9,251 bases of DNA from JAZGAE01 sp036475545 (GCA_036475545.1 JAZGAE010000055.1:1-9251); one strand, 5' to 3'; numbered from the stretch's first letter, positions 1-5,707 are shown. A program made the numbers and translations. The notes: a model not told the origin generated them from the letters alone.

Positions 1-1
1 G

Positions 2-307
2 GCGGAGATGGTGCGCGTCGTCCCCGGAGAGAAGATCGCCTACGTCACCGACGTGCGCTTCCACGACGAGAACGCGCAGAGCATCGCGGATCTCGCGCGG
101 GACGCGGACTTGCTCTTCATCGAGGCGTCGTTCCTGGAGGAAGACGCCGACTTGGCGGCGAGAAAGAGCCACCTGACCGCTGCCCAGGCCGGGCGCCTTG
201 GCCGCATGGCGGGGGTCAAGAAGCTGGTTCCGTTCCACTTCTCGCCGCGCTACGCGGGCCGCGAGGAAGAGCTCAAGCGCGAGGCCCAGGAGGCCTTCGG
301 CGCATGA
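2..307 (+). CDS. MBL-fold (RNase Z-like) hydrolase, C-terminal part
   Basis: This is the C-terminal end of a metallo-beta-lactamase-fold hydrolase; the start and the HxHxDH metal motif lie upstream of the window. What is visible fits the end of the RNase Z/ElaC-type branch: IAYVTDVRF carries the metal-bridging Asp (YVTD), DADLLFIEASF is the usual strand after it, HLTAAQAGRLGRMAGVKKL matches the conserved H-x-T/S-A-x-x-A helix, and PFHFSPRY carries the last metal-binding His. The family hydrolyses phosphodiester or related bonds using two zinc ions in the cytoplasm. The true substrate cannot be told: many such proteins are not tRNA 3' processing enzymes. The frame is open to the left edge. The stop TGA overlaps the ATG of the next small ORF (ATGA), suggesting one transcript. 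The family call is firm; the specific function is not. Confidence 0.85.
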   Translation, partial: AEMVRVVPGEKIAYVTDVRFHDENAQSIADLARDADLLFIEASFLEEDADLAARKSHLTAAQAGRLGRMAGVKKLVPFHFSPRYAGREEELKREAQEAFGA

Positions 308-432
308 GGGGGTTGGCCGAGGCGCGCCCCCATGCCGCCCGCGGCCGCCGGCGTCGCGCCGTCCGGCTCATGGGCGGCGCGGGCGCCGCCCCGGTTGCCG
401 GTTCCGCGCCGCGAGCGGGAGGGTCGCCGTGA
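304..432 (+). CDS. Small overlapping ORF with Tat-like arginine-rich segment
   Basis: This ORF of 42 codons begins at an ATG overlapping the stop of the MBL-fold gene and ends at a TGA overlapping the GTG of the nitroreductase (GTGA). It encodes an Arg-rich N-terminus (RGRRRRAVRLMGGAGAAPVAG) that looks like a twin-arginine signal: a basic region, RRxVRL, then a Gly/Ala-rich moderately hydrophobic stretch. SagB-type proteins often have an N-terminal export signal or anchor, so this may be the displaced signal sequence of the downstream gene, separated by a -1 type frame change. It may equally be a short coupling ORF or chance, since GC-rich DNA keeps frames open. No homolog is recognised. Confidence 0.35.
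   Translation: MRGLAEARPHAARGRRRRAVRLMGGAGAAPVAGSAPRAGGSP
417..423 (+). promoter_or_regulatory. Shine-Dalgarno for the nitroreductase GTG start
   Basis: GGGAGGG sits 5 bases before the GTG at 429. It supports initiation there rather than at an earlier in-frame codon. Confidence 0.55.
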
Positions 433-1046
433 CCCTCGAGCTGGGCGACGCCGTCGCCTTGCCCGAGCCGCGCCAGGCCGGCCCGCTCTCGGTGGAGGCG
501 GCGCTCTCTTCGCGGCGCTCGGTGAGGGATTTCGCGAAGGGCCCGTTGACGCTGGCCGAGGTCTCGCAGCTGTTGTGGGCGGCCCAGGGTATCACCGACC
601 CGGAAGGATACCGTGCGGCGCCGTCTGCGGGCGCGCTCTATCCGCTCGAGGTCTACCTGGTCGCGGGCGAGGTGGCGGCGCTCGAGGCGGGCATCTACAA
701 GTACGACCCTCTCCGCCACCGGCTCACCCTGATGCAGTTGGGCGACAGGCGCGCGGAGCTCGCCGCCGCCGCCCTCGACCAGGACTGGATGGCGGACGGC
801 GCGGCCGTGCTCGTGATCGCCGCCGTGCCGGAGCGCACCGAGAGGAAGTACGGCGATCGGGCCAATCGGTACGTGCCCATGGAGGCCGGCCACGCCGCCG
901 AGAACGTCTACCTTCAGGCGGCGGCGCTGGGGCTGGGGACGACCGTGGTCGGCGCCTTCCGGGACGCGCAGGTGAAGGCGGTGGTCGGCATGGCCCGGGA
1001 CGAACGGCCGCTCTGCCTGTTGCCGGTGGGCCGACCGGCTGCGTGA
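429..1046 (+). CDS. SagB/ThcOx-type nitroreductase-family oxidoreductase
   Basis: This 205-residue protein is an FMN-dependent nitroreductase-fold enzyme of the SagB type. The visible family landmarks are SSRRSVRDF (about residues 27-35; Arg/Ser contacts to the FMN phosphate), LTLAEVSQLLWAAQGIT (41-56), PSAGALYPLEVYLV (66-79), NRYVPMEAGHAAENVYLQA (146-164) and GLGTTVVGAF (168-177), ending in LLPVGRP. Some SagB relatives oxidise azolines in peptide natural products, but many stand-alone copies in Proteobacteria have unknown substrates, and no precursor peptide or YcaO cyclodehydratase gene is visible here. The GTG start is chosen for its Shine-Dalgarno and the GTGA overlap with the ORF before it; the same frame stays open further left, but that part lacks family similarity. 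A Tat-like sequence lies just upstream in another frame, so the true protein could be exported. It is probably cotranscribed with the MBL-fold gene and is convergent with the radical SAM gene 40 bases away. Confidence 0.85.
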   Translation: MTLELGDAVALPEPRQAGPLSVEAALSSRRSVRDFAKGPLTLAEVSQLLWAAQGITDPEGYRAAPSAGALYPLEVYLVAGEVAALEAGIYKYDPLRHRLTLMQLGDRRAELAAAALDQDWMADGAAVLVIAAVPERTERKYGDRANRYVPMEAGHAAENVYLQAAALGLGTTVVGAFRDAQVKAVVGMARDERPLCLLPVGRPAA

Positions 1047-1086
1047 CGGCGCCGGCGCCTCGCGCCGCGGAGGCCGGCAAGCCCGC

Positions 1087-2073
1087 CTAGGGCCAGCCGC
1101 GGCGCTCGTCGAGCCTGGTGATGCCGGAGCGGCTGGCGAGGTCCAGGGCGTCGCGGTATTCGGGCGAGGTGATGGGTCGGTCGAGCTCGGGATAGCCGCT
1201 GGCGCGATAGCAGGGGCGGTACTGGTCCATGAGGTTCACGTAAGTCTTCGGCGAGACCTGTTCGGCCAGGAACCTGAGGACCTGCTCGGTCCCGGCGATG
1301 CCCTCGGGCAGGATCAGGTGGCGCACCAGAAGGCCGCGCTTCGCCACCCCTTCCTCGTCGAATTCGAGGTCGCCCACCTGGCGGTGCATCTCCTTGACCG
1401 CGGCCTGGTTGAACCGCACGTAGTCCTTTATGTGGGAGTACTTCTTGGCGAGCTCCGAGTCGCCGTACTTCATGTCGGGCATGTAGACGTCGATCACGCC
1501 GTCCAGGAGCGCCAGCGCCTCCGGGCTGTCGTAGCCGCCGGTGTTGTAGACCAGCGGCAGGCGAAGGCCGTCTTCCGCCGCGAGGGCCAGGGCGCCGAGG
1601 ATCTGGGCGACCACGTGGCTGGGGCTCACGAAGTTGATGTTGTGGCAGCCCATGGCCTGGAGCTTCAGCATGGTGGCGGCCAGCTCCTCGGTCGGGGTCT
1701 CCCGGCCCTGGCCCTTCCAGCTGATCTCCCAGTTCTGGCAGAAGATGCAGCGCAGGTTGCACCACGAGAAGAAGATGGTGCCGGACCCGCGCGTGCCCCT
1801 GAGGCAGTCCTCCTCGCCGTGATGGGGCCCGAAGGAATGGACGACCGCGCGCTCGCCCGTGCGGCACACCGCGCCCCGGATGGTCTGGCGCCGGTTGACG
1901 TGGCAATAGCGGGCGCAGAGATCGCAGTCCTCCAGGTGCTTGTCGGCCAGGTGCGCCCGTTCGCCGAGCTCGCCCGTCCGCAACAGCGCCAGGTACGCCG
2001 GCTCGAAGGCCGCGGCTCGAGCCTCGGGAATCGGCCCCAAGGCATGGGGTGCGCCGTTCTGCAGGTTCGCCAT
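1087..2073 (-). CDS. Radical SAM protein, PflX/COG1313 group (PFL-activase-like)
   Basis: This 328-residue radical SAM enzyme has the cluster motif in CNLRCIFCQN (Cys105, Cys109, Cys112; CX3CX2C), preceded by GTRGSGTIFFSW, typical of the PflX group related to pyruvate formate-lyase activating enzymes. The N-terminus carries a further Cys set, DCDLCARYCHVNRR with a later CRTGE (Cys50, 53, 57, 70), a family feature that could bind an additional metal or cluster. NFVSPSH, YNTGGYD, VYMPDMKYGD and LILPEGIAGTEQVL are the later conserved segments, where glycyl-radical activases bind SAM and shape the barrel. The target is unknown and no glycyl-radical enzyme is present in the window. The start is set at the ATG at 2073 because family similarity begins near there and a GAAGAGA-like ribosome site lies about 7 bases upstream; an in-frame ATG at 2184 would only add a low-complexity Arg/Ala extension. 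It is divergent from the CbiX-type gene. Confidence 0.88.
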   Translation of the reverse strand: MANLQNGAPHALGPIPEARAAAFEPAYLALLRTGELGERAHLADKHLEDCDLCARYCHVNRRQTIRGAVCRTGERAVVHSFGPHHGEEDCLRGTRGSGTIFFSWCNLRCIFCQNWEISWKGQGRETPTEELAATMLKLQAMGCHNINFVSPSHVVAQILGALALAAEDGLRLPLVYNTGGYDSPEALALLDGVIDVYMPDMKYGDSELAKKYSHIKDYVRFNQAAVKEMHRQVGDLEFDEEGVAKRGLLVRHLILPEGIAGTEQVLRFLAEQVSPKTYVNLMDQYRPCYRASGYPELDRPITSPEYRDALDLASRSGITRLDERRGWP

Positions 2074-2182
2074 CGCGCGATCTCTTCGATCAGGCCGCCG
2101 CCACCGCGCGGGGCCTCGCCGGGCGTCTGCGCCCGCTGGGGCCCCCATGGCCTTTTCGTTGTGCCGGAGCGGCCAGATCACC

Positions 2183-2314
2183 ATGTGTGCATGTCGCGGA
2201 CCGGCTCAAGTCTATGGGCCGCGGTGCCGGCCGCCTCGGCCCATCGTCCTCCACGGGGCGCCGGCCTGCAAGGAGATCGAAGGCATTTTCCTGCGGAGAT
2301 CCTTCGGCGAGTAA
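2183..2314 (+). CDS. Possible 43-residue Cys-containing ORF before the chelatase
   Basis: This small ORF begins MCACRG and ends IEGIFLRRSFGE; its TAA stop is one base before the chelatase ATG (TAACATG), an arrangement seen in translationally coupled genes. It has four Cys (residues 2, 4, 15, 29), which could suit a metal-linked partner, but no family is recognised and there is no clear Shine-Dalgarno at its start. A strong AAGGAG lies within it, 40 bases before the chelatase start. GC-rich DNA often leaves frames open by chance, so it is offered as a candidate only. The alternative is a 242-bp non-coding divergent promoter region. Confidence 0.25.
   Translation: MCACRGPAQVYGPRCRPPRPIVLHGAPACKEIEGIFLRRSFGE
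2278..2306 (+). promoter_or_regulatory. Leader hairpin around the CbiX ribosome site
   Basis: CGAAGG (2278-2283) and CCTTCG (2301-2306) can pair, leaving a 17-base loop that holds GGAG, the nearest Shine-Dalgarno-like sequence to the ATG at 2316. The stem is only 6 bp, so a regulatory role is uncertain. I found no cobalamin riboswitch core here. Confidence 0.25.
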
Positions 2315-2315
2315 C

Positions 2316-3221
2316 ATGTGTACGGCGATGCCCGACCCTCCGCCGCAGCCCGCCGCCGGTCGCGCGCGCCGGCGCCAACCGCGTGTCAAGAGCCCGCTTT
2401 GGGCCCAAGCCGCCCTCGTCCTCGTCGCCCACGGCTCGGAGCGCGTGGCGGCGGCGGAGACCGCCACCGCCTCCCACGCCAAGGCGCTTGGCCGCCGCGC
2501 GCTGTTCCGCGAGGTCAAGGCCTGTTTCCTGAAGGCCGTGCCGGGGCCGCGCGAGACGGTGGCGTCCCTGCACTCGTCGTCGGCCTACATCGTGCCCTGC
2601 TTCATGAGCCGAGGATACGCCGCCCGCACCCTCGTTCCCCAAGAGCTCGGGCTCGCGGGGCCGCTCACCCGGCTCTCCCGCGGGGCCCGACAGGCCGCCC
2701 CCTTGGAACGTGTCTTCTATTGCGATCCCGTGGGGACGCACCCGCGGCTCACCGAGGTCATCGCGCGGCACGTCGAGGAGACGTGCCGCGTGCACGACCT
2801 CGATCCGGCGGCGGTCTCGGTCCTTCTCGTCGGTCACGGGACGCCCCGGGACCCGGTCTCCGGCGAGGCGGCCCGCCGCCACGCGGCCCGGCTCGAAGAG
2901 CGGGCCGGGTTCGCCCGCGTCCGTGCGGCCTTCCTCGAGGAGCCGCCGTATTTGAAGGATGCGGCGGAGGGGCTCGGCGGACGCCCGACCGTGGCGGTCG
3001 GCTTGTTCGCGGAGGCCGGCGCCCACGGCGAGGAGGACGTGCCCCGGCTGCTCGGACTGGGGCCGGCGGCCGGCCCGCCGGGACGGGCCGCGGCCGGCGA
3101 TGGCGCGGCGCGCATCTGGTACGCCGGCCCTATCGGCCCCGACCCCGAGATCGCGGAGATCGTCCTCGACCAGGTGCGGGCGTTCGATGAGCGCTACCGC
3201 GCCGGCGAGGCGGGAGCCTAA
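2316..3221 (+). CDS. cbiX: Two-domain CbiX-type sirohydrochlorin/cobalt chelatase family protein
   Basis: This 301-residue protein has two CbiX/class II chelatase domains. The first begins at ALVLVAHGSER (His39) and includes YIVPCFMSRGYAARTLVPQELGL (91-113). YCDPVGTHPRLTEVI (135-149) leads into the second domain, LLVGHGTPRDP (His174) and VAVGLFAEAGAHGEEDVPRLLG (His237). This family inserts Co2+ or similar metals into sirohydrochlorin-type tetrapyrroles in the cytoplasm, with metal and proton transfer relying on paired His residues. Here the second domain has both His, while the first has Tyr101 where the second His would be expected, so only the C-terminal half may be fully active. Other cobalamin or siroheme genes are not seen nearby, so function in either pathway is inferred. 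The ATG at 2316 precedes the similarity; ATG at 2328 is an alternative. Residues 5-30 are Pro/Arg-rich and not conserved-looking. The frame upstream of 2316 is open but reads as nonsense opposite the radical SAM gene. Confidence 0.82.
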   Translation: MCTAMPDPPPQPAAGRARRRQPRVKSPLWAQAALVLVAHGSERVAAAETATASHAKALGRRALFREVKACFLKAVPGPRETVASLHSSSAYIVPCFMSRGYAARTLVPQELGLAGPLTRLSRGARQAAPLERVFYCDPVGTHPRLTEVIARHVEETCRVHDLDPAAVSVLLVGHGTPRDPVSGEAARRHAARLEERAGFARVRAAFLEEPPYLKDAAEGLGGRPTVAVGLFAEAGAHGEEDVPRLLGLGPAAGPPGRAAAGDGAARIWYAGPIGPDPEIAEIVLDQVRAFDERYRAGEAGA

Positions 3222-3287
3222 GACCCCCCTGCCCTCTGGCGCGGCGCGGCGCGGCCAAAAAGCCATAGAACGGGCTCCCAAAAGACG

Positions 3288-3293
3288 TATCAT
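3288..3293 (+). promoter_or_regulatory. Possible -10 element (TATCAT)
   Basis: TATCAT lies 47 bases before the PagL-like start codon, in the 118-bp gap after the CbiX gene; TAGAAC at 3266-3271 is a weak -35 match at 16-bp spacing. This is a pattern match only. Confidence 0.2.
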
Positions 3294-3339
3294 GAGCCGC
3301 ACTTAGGGGACTGCTTCCGCCGAGGGCGCGGCCGGTTTC

Positions 3340-4416
3340 ATGAGGGGAGTTTCCGGACGGGGCGTCCGCCGGCTGGCGCGGGCGTGCACGAGCGTTTTCG
3401 CCGCGGCTGCGCTGGCCGGGGCGACCGCGCCTGCCGCTGGGCAAACGGCCGCGGCCGGCGGCGCGACCGTGGCGCAGTCGGCCTCTCCCACGCCGGCCCG
3501 CAGTCCGGTTCACACGCCGATGCCGGGCCATGGCGCCGTCGCGCTGCCCGCCCTTCCATCGGCCGCCCCGGCGCAGCCCGCCTCTCCGCCCGCTCGCCCG
3601 GCCCCGACCGCCGCAGGCGGCGGCCCGGCAGCCCTCCCGCCGGGCTACGTGACCCACACGCCGCTTCCGGGCCGCGGCGCCTTTTCGCTTCAGGCCCCGC
3701 CGCCGAGCCCGCCGCAGCCGGCCGAGCTCTTCTACCCGGCGCCCTATTATCCGGCCCCGCCTCCGTATCCGGCTCCGCCTGCATATCCGGCCCCGCCTCC
3801 GTATCCGGCCCCACCTCCCTATCCGGCCCCGCCTCTGTATCCGGCCCCGGCGCCGGCCCCCTATCCGGCCCAGGTTCAGGCCGCGCCGCCCGCGCCCGCG
3901 CCCGCGGCGGCGTTCCCGGCGCCGCCGGACGAGGAGGCCGGCGCGTTCGGGCTCCTCTCCGACGTCCGCCTCGGCCTCCTCCTTCACGACCCCGGCGTCT
4001 TCGGGCGGAACGAGGAGGATGGCCTGGACGTCAATGTGGAGCTGGTGTTCGTCTCGCCCGATTTCCTCGACTTCCTGTGGTCGCCCAGGCCCCACCTCGG
4101 CTTCACCGTCAACACCCAGGGCGACACCAGCCAGGCCTACTTCGGGCTCACCTGGGAATGGTGGTTCTGGGAGGCGTTCTTCTTCGACTTCGCGTTCGGG
4201 CTCTCGGTTCACGACGGAGAGACCGAGACCGACGAGCTGGACATGAAGGAGCTCGGCTCGCGGGTGCTGTTCCGGGCGGCCATCGACCTGGGCTGGAACT
4301 TCCTCGGGCCGCACGGCGTGTCCTTCTTCCTCGACCACGCCTCCCACGGCGGACTGCTGGGGGACAAGAACGAGGGCCTGGACACGCTGGGCCTGCGCTA
4401 CATCTACCGGTTCTGA
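3340..4416 (+). CDS. PagL-like acyloxyacyl hydrolase with Pro-rich N-terminal region
   Basis: This 358-residue secreted protein is probably an outer-membrane beta-barrel. Residues 1 to about 34 form a signal peptide (basic start, then an Ala-rich core ending near PAAG). Residues 35-197 are Pro/Ala-rich, with two copies of HTP(M/L)PG(H/R)GA (58-66 and 106-114) and a run of YPAP repeats (132-178). The conserved domain starts near 201: GLLSDVRLGLLLHD, PHLGFTVNTQGDTSQAYFGLTW, LGSRVLFRAAIDLGW, VSFFLDHASHGG and, at the C-terminus, GLDTLGLRYIYRF ending in the aromatic Phe typical of barrels. The domain resembles alphaproteobacterial PagL-type lipid A deacylases, which remove acyl chains from lipid A at the cell surface with a His-x-Ser pair plus an acidic residue; His333, Ser335 and Glu345 or Asp348 are the candidates. 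Relatives usually read HxSN after the His, whereas this protein has HASH, so activity is not certain. The long Pro-rich linker is unusual. It may follow the CbiX gene on the same transcript (118-bp gap) and is convergent with the CigR-like gene. Confidence 0.75.
   Translation: MRGVSGRGVRRLARACTSVFAAAALAGATAPAAGQTAAAGGATVAQSASPTPARSPVHTPMPGHGAVALPALPSAAPAQPASPPARPAPTAAGGGPAALPPGYVTHTPLPGRGAFSLQAPPPSPPQPAELFYPAPYYPAPPPYPAPPAYPAPPPYPAPPPYPAPPLYPAPAPAPYPAQVQAAPPAPAPAAAFPAPPDEEAGAFGLLSDVRLGLLLHDPGVFGRNEEDGLDVNVELVFVSPDFLDFLWSPRPHLGFTVNTQGDTSQAYFGLTWEWWFWEAFFFDFAFGLSVHDGETETDELDMKELGSRVLFRAAIDLGWNFLGPHGVSFFLDHASHGGLLGDKNEGLDTLGLRYIYRF
3730..3873 (+). repeat. Coding tandem repeat, 18-bp period (YPAPPx)
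   Basis: Within the PagL-like gene, the motif TATCCGGCCCCGCCT recurs with small changes about every 18 bp and encodes seven YPAP blocks (residues 132, 137, 143, 149, 155, 161 and 167) plus a final YPAQ at 175. The central five copies are evenly spaced at six residues. The copies differ mostly at third codon positions, so the array is not fresh, but it could vary in copy number between strains. Confidence 0.85.
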
Positions 4417-4440
4417 CCCGCCGGCCCGATGATCGGTTGC

Positions 4441-4488
4441 GGAGCTGGCTCCGGAGCGGGGACGGCGCGGCTCCCGGGCGCACCCGGG
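4441..4488. terminator. Hairpins between convergent genes
   Basis: In the 94-bp gap between the convergent PagL-like and CigR-like genes, GGAGC-TG-GCTCC (4441-4452) and CCCGGG-CGCA-CCCGGG (4473-4488) can form short hairpins. Neither has a T-tract on either strand, so factor-independent termination is not well supported. Confidence 0.25.
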
Positions 4489-4510
4489 CCCGCCGCGGCC
4501 TGCCCGCCGG

Positions 4511-5023
4511 CTACTGTTGACCGAGGACGCCTTCCAGGATGTCGAGGACGACGCCGGTGGCTTCCTCGATCAGCACCACGTCGTTGCCGATGATCTTGCG
4601 TGCGAGGCCGATCCCGAGCCTCGGCAATCGCGACTGCAGGCCAAGGGGCAGGTCGCGTTTGGCGAGCCCCGGCGGCAGCGTGCCGAACCGCTCCAGGTGC
4701 TTCTGCAAGCCCGGAGGCAGTTCGTCGCGGTTGGCCAGGCCGGGCGGCATTGTCTTGCTCTTGCCCTTGTACTCGCCGGCTCCGGCGCCCTTTTTGCCGA
4801 CGCCCTTGCCGGTCTTGTCCCCGAAGAAGTCCCGGATCAGGCGCCTTTCCATCTCGGAGAAGACGGCGCGGGCCGCCTGCTCTCCGGTCACGCCTTGTCC
4901 TAAGCCTTTTCCCGCCGCCGCCGTGTCCGGGCGGATGAGCTTCGGGCCCTTATTCTTCGACGCTGCGTCGGCTCCGCCGGCCACGGCAACGGCCAGCAAC
5001 AGTGTGATCAGGAATGTACGCAC
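4511..5023 (-). CDS. CigR-like secreted protein with LPPGL repeats
   Basis: This 170-residue protein has a clear signal peptide (MRTFLITLLLAVAVAGGADA, cleavage near residue 20-21). Next come GVTGEQAARAVFSEMERRLIRDFFGD (44-69), a Gly/Lys-rich linker, and four related blocks: MPPGLANRDE (92), LPPGLQKHLERFGT (102), LPPGLAKRD (116) and LPLGLQSRLPRLG (125). The end, GNDVVLIEEATGVVLDILEGVL, is the family C-terminal strand-helix. This order of ERRxIRD-FF, LPPGL repeats and VVLI..TG.VLDIL matches proteins annotated as the CigR antivirulence-regulator family. Salmonella CigR is a membrane-linked virulence modulator, but most environmental homologs have no known role, so no function should be read across. 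The start is GTG, supported by AAGGAG 9 bases upstream. The protein likely lies in the periplasm or at the outer membrane, as does that of the convergent PagL-like gene. Confidence 0.7.
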   Translation of the reverse strand: MRTFLITLLLAVAVAGGADAASKNKGPKLIRPDTAAAGKGLGQGVTGEQAARAVFSEMERRLIRDFFGDKTGKGVGKKGAGAGEYKGKSKTMPPGLANRDELPPGLQKHLERFGTLPPGLAKRDLPLGLQSRLPRLGIGLARKIIGNDVVLIEEATGVVLDILEGVLGQQ

Positions 5024-5172
5024 CAGTTCGGTCTCCTTGCGCCGGCGGGCCTCAGGCCTTCAAGGGGCGCCGGCCGATGGCGTTGTGTGAGCCCCTTAAT
5101 GTAATGCGGTCTTTTCCCTGGGCACAAGGGACGCCGCGCCGAGCCCCGGGGCGCTTGGCAGGCGCAAGAAAA

Positions 5173-5214
5173 TCCCCTTCCCGGCAGGGGGGACGGAGGG
5201 CGCCGGGAAGGGGA
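5173..5214 (-). terminator. Rho-independent terminator, second hairpin
   Basis: TCCCCTTCCCGGC (5173-5185) pairs perfectly over 13 bp with 5202-5214 around a 16-base loop. Read on the minus strand it is followed by a U-rich tract (TTTTCTT, complement of 5166-5172), as expected for a terminator of the small secreted-protein gene ending at 5265. Confidence 0.75.
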
Positions 5215-5218
5215 GATG

Positions 5219-5249
5219 GCCTCGCGGCCGGGGAACTGGGCCGCGAGGC
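5219..5249 (-). terminator. Hairpin just downstream of the small secreted gene
   Basis: GCCTCGCGGCC (5219-5229) pairs perfectly over 11 bp with GGCCGCGAGGC (5239-5249) around a 9-base loop. It lies 15 bases after the stop of the gene at 5265-5669 and 4 bases before the T-tract hairpin. It has no T-tract of its own and may stabilise the RNA 3' end or assist termination. Confidence 0.55.
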
Positions 5250-5264
5250 GGGGGCTTGGAGGTC

Positions 5265-5669
5265 CTAGCGGCGCGCGTTCGCGCCGCCCCAGAAGTCGGG
5301 GCCCGACCTAGCGTCCAGGGCCGCGGCCCGGGGGTCCACGGCGCCAGCTTCGCCGCCGTGGACCCTGATGCTCTCGGCCAGGGCCAGGTTCTGGAGCAAT
5401 TCCCGCCGGTCGCTCAGCTCGCCGGACCAGTAGCGCCTGAACTGGCTTCCGATCTCGGGAGCATGGCGCGCGGCGGACCTGGCGAAGACGACATTGCGGT
5501 CCTGCCGCTCGACCGGCTGGTCGGCCCAGTAGTAGCGGACGAACTCGCTCGTTGCCGAGGCCGGCGCGGGCGCCACGGTCGCGGCCAAGATCCCCGCCGC
5601 GGCGAACAGGGCGACGGCGGATATCGCCCGGCGGGCGATGTTGTCGTGGGTAGCGCTTTTCCTGAACAT
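5265..5669 (-). CDS. Small secreted protein of unknown function
   Basis: This 134-residue protein has an N-terminal signal: MFRKSATHDNIARRAIS is basic, followed by an Ala-rich hydrophobic core and a cleavage-like APASA at about residue 39. The mature part is about 95 residues and contains two similar segments, SEFVRYYWADQPVERQDRNV from residue 41 and SQFRRYWSGELSDRRELLQN from residue 75, suggesting an internal duplication. The end is FWGGANARR. I do not recognise a family. The start is placed at the ATG at 5669 because AGGAGG lies 8 bases before it; the ATG at 5675 is only 2 bases from that site. The gene stands alone, with a tandem-hairpin terminator after it and an AT-rich, palindrome-filled upstream region, so it looks like a separately and tightly regulated unit. 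A periplasmic location is inferred. Confidence 0.75.
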   Translation of the reverse strand: MFRKSATHDNIARRAISAVALFAAAGILAATVAPAPASATSEFVRYYWADQPVERQDRNVVFARSAARHAPEIGSQFRRYWSGELSDRRELLQNLALAESIRVHGGEAGAVDPRAAALDARSGPDFWGGANARR

Positions 5670-5675
5670 GATCAT

Positions 5676-5683
5676 ACCCTCCT
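5676..5683 (-). promoter_or_regulatory. Strong Shine-Dalgarno AGGAGGGT
   Basis: Read on the minus strand, AGGAGGGT is followed by ATGATCATG. The spacing favours the second ATG (5669). It is among the best ribosome sites in the window and hints at high expression when the gene is on. Confidence 0.7.
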
Positions 5684-5707
5684 GATAGAGTTCCTTGAAT
5701 AGAGGAT

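Noticed and set aside
198..428. Upstream extension of the nitroreductase frame
   Set aside because: The frame is open but lies over the MBL-fold gene and reads as Arg/Pro-rich sequence with no family similarity; the GTG at 429 has a Shine-Dalgarno.
914..1906. Long minus-strand frame over the nitroreductase and radical SAM genes
   Set aside because: It is out of frame with the recognised radical SAM protein and is Arg/Pro/Gly-rich shadow sequence.
429..2073. Peptide natural-product (azole) cluster from SagB plus radical SAM
   Set aside because: No YcaO, precursor peptide or exporter gene is visible, and the two genes are convergent rather than in one operon.
2074..2315. Cobalamin riboswitch before the CbiX-type gene
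   Set aside because: I could not find the conserved B12-box-like core or a fitting multi-stem layout.
1318..2532. Long plus-strand frame opposite the radical SAM gene
   Set aside because: It is antisense to a well-recognised gene and its residues match no known fold; this is a typical shadow frame of high-GC codon use.
3130..4347. 405-codon minus-strand frame opposite the PagL-like gene
   Set aside because: Its RRRGRI-type repeats are the reverse complement of the YPAP coding repeat; the plus-strand protein has a signal peptide and recognised barrel motifs.
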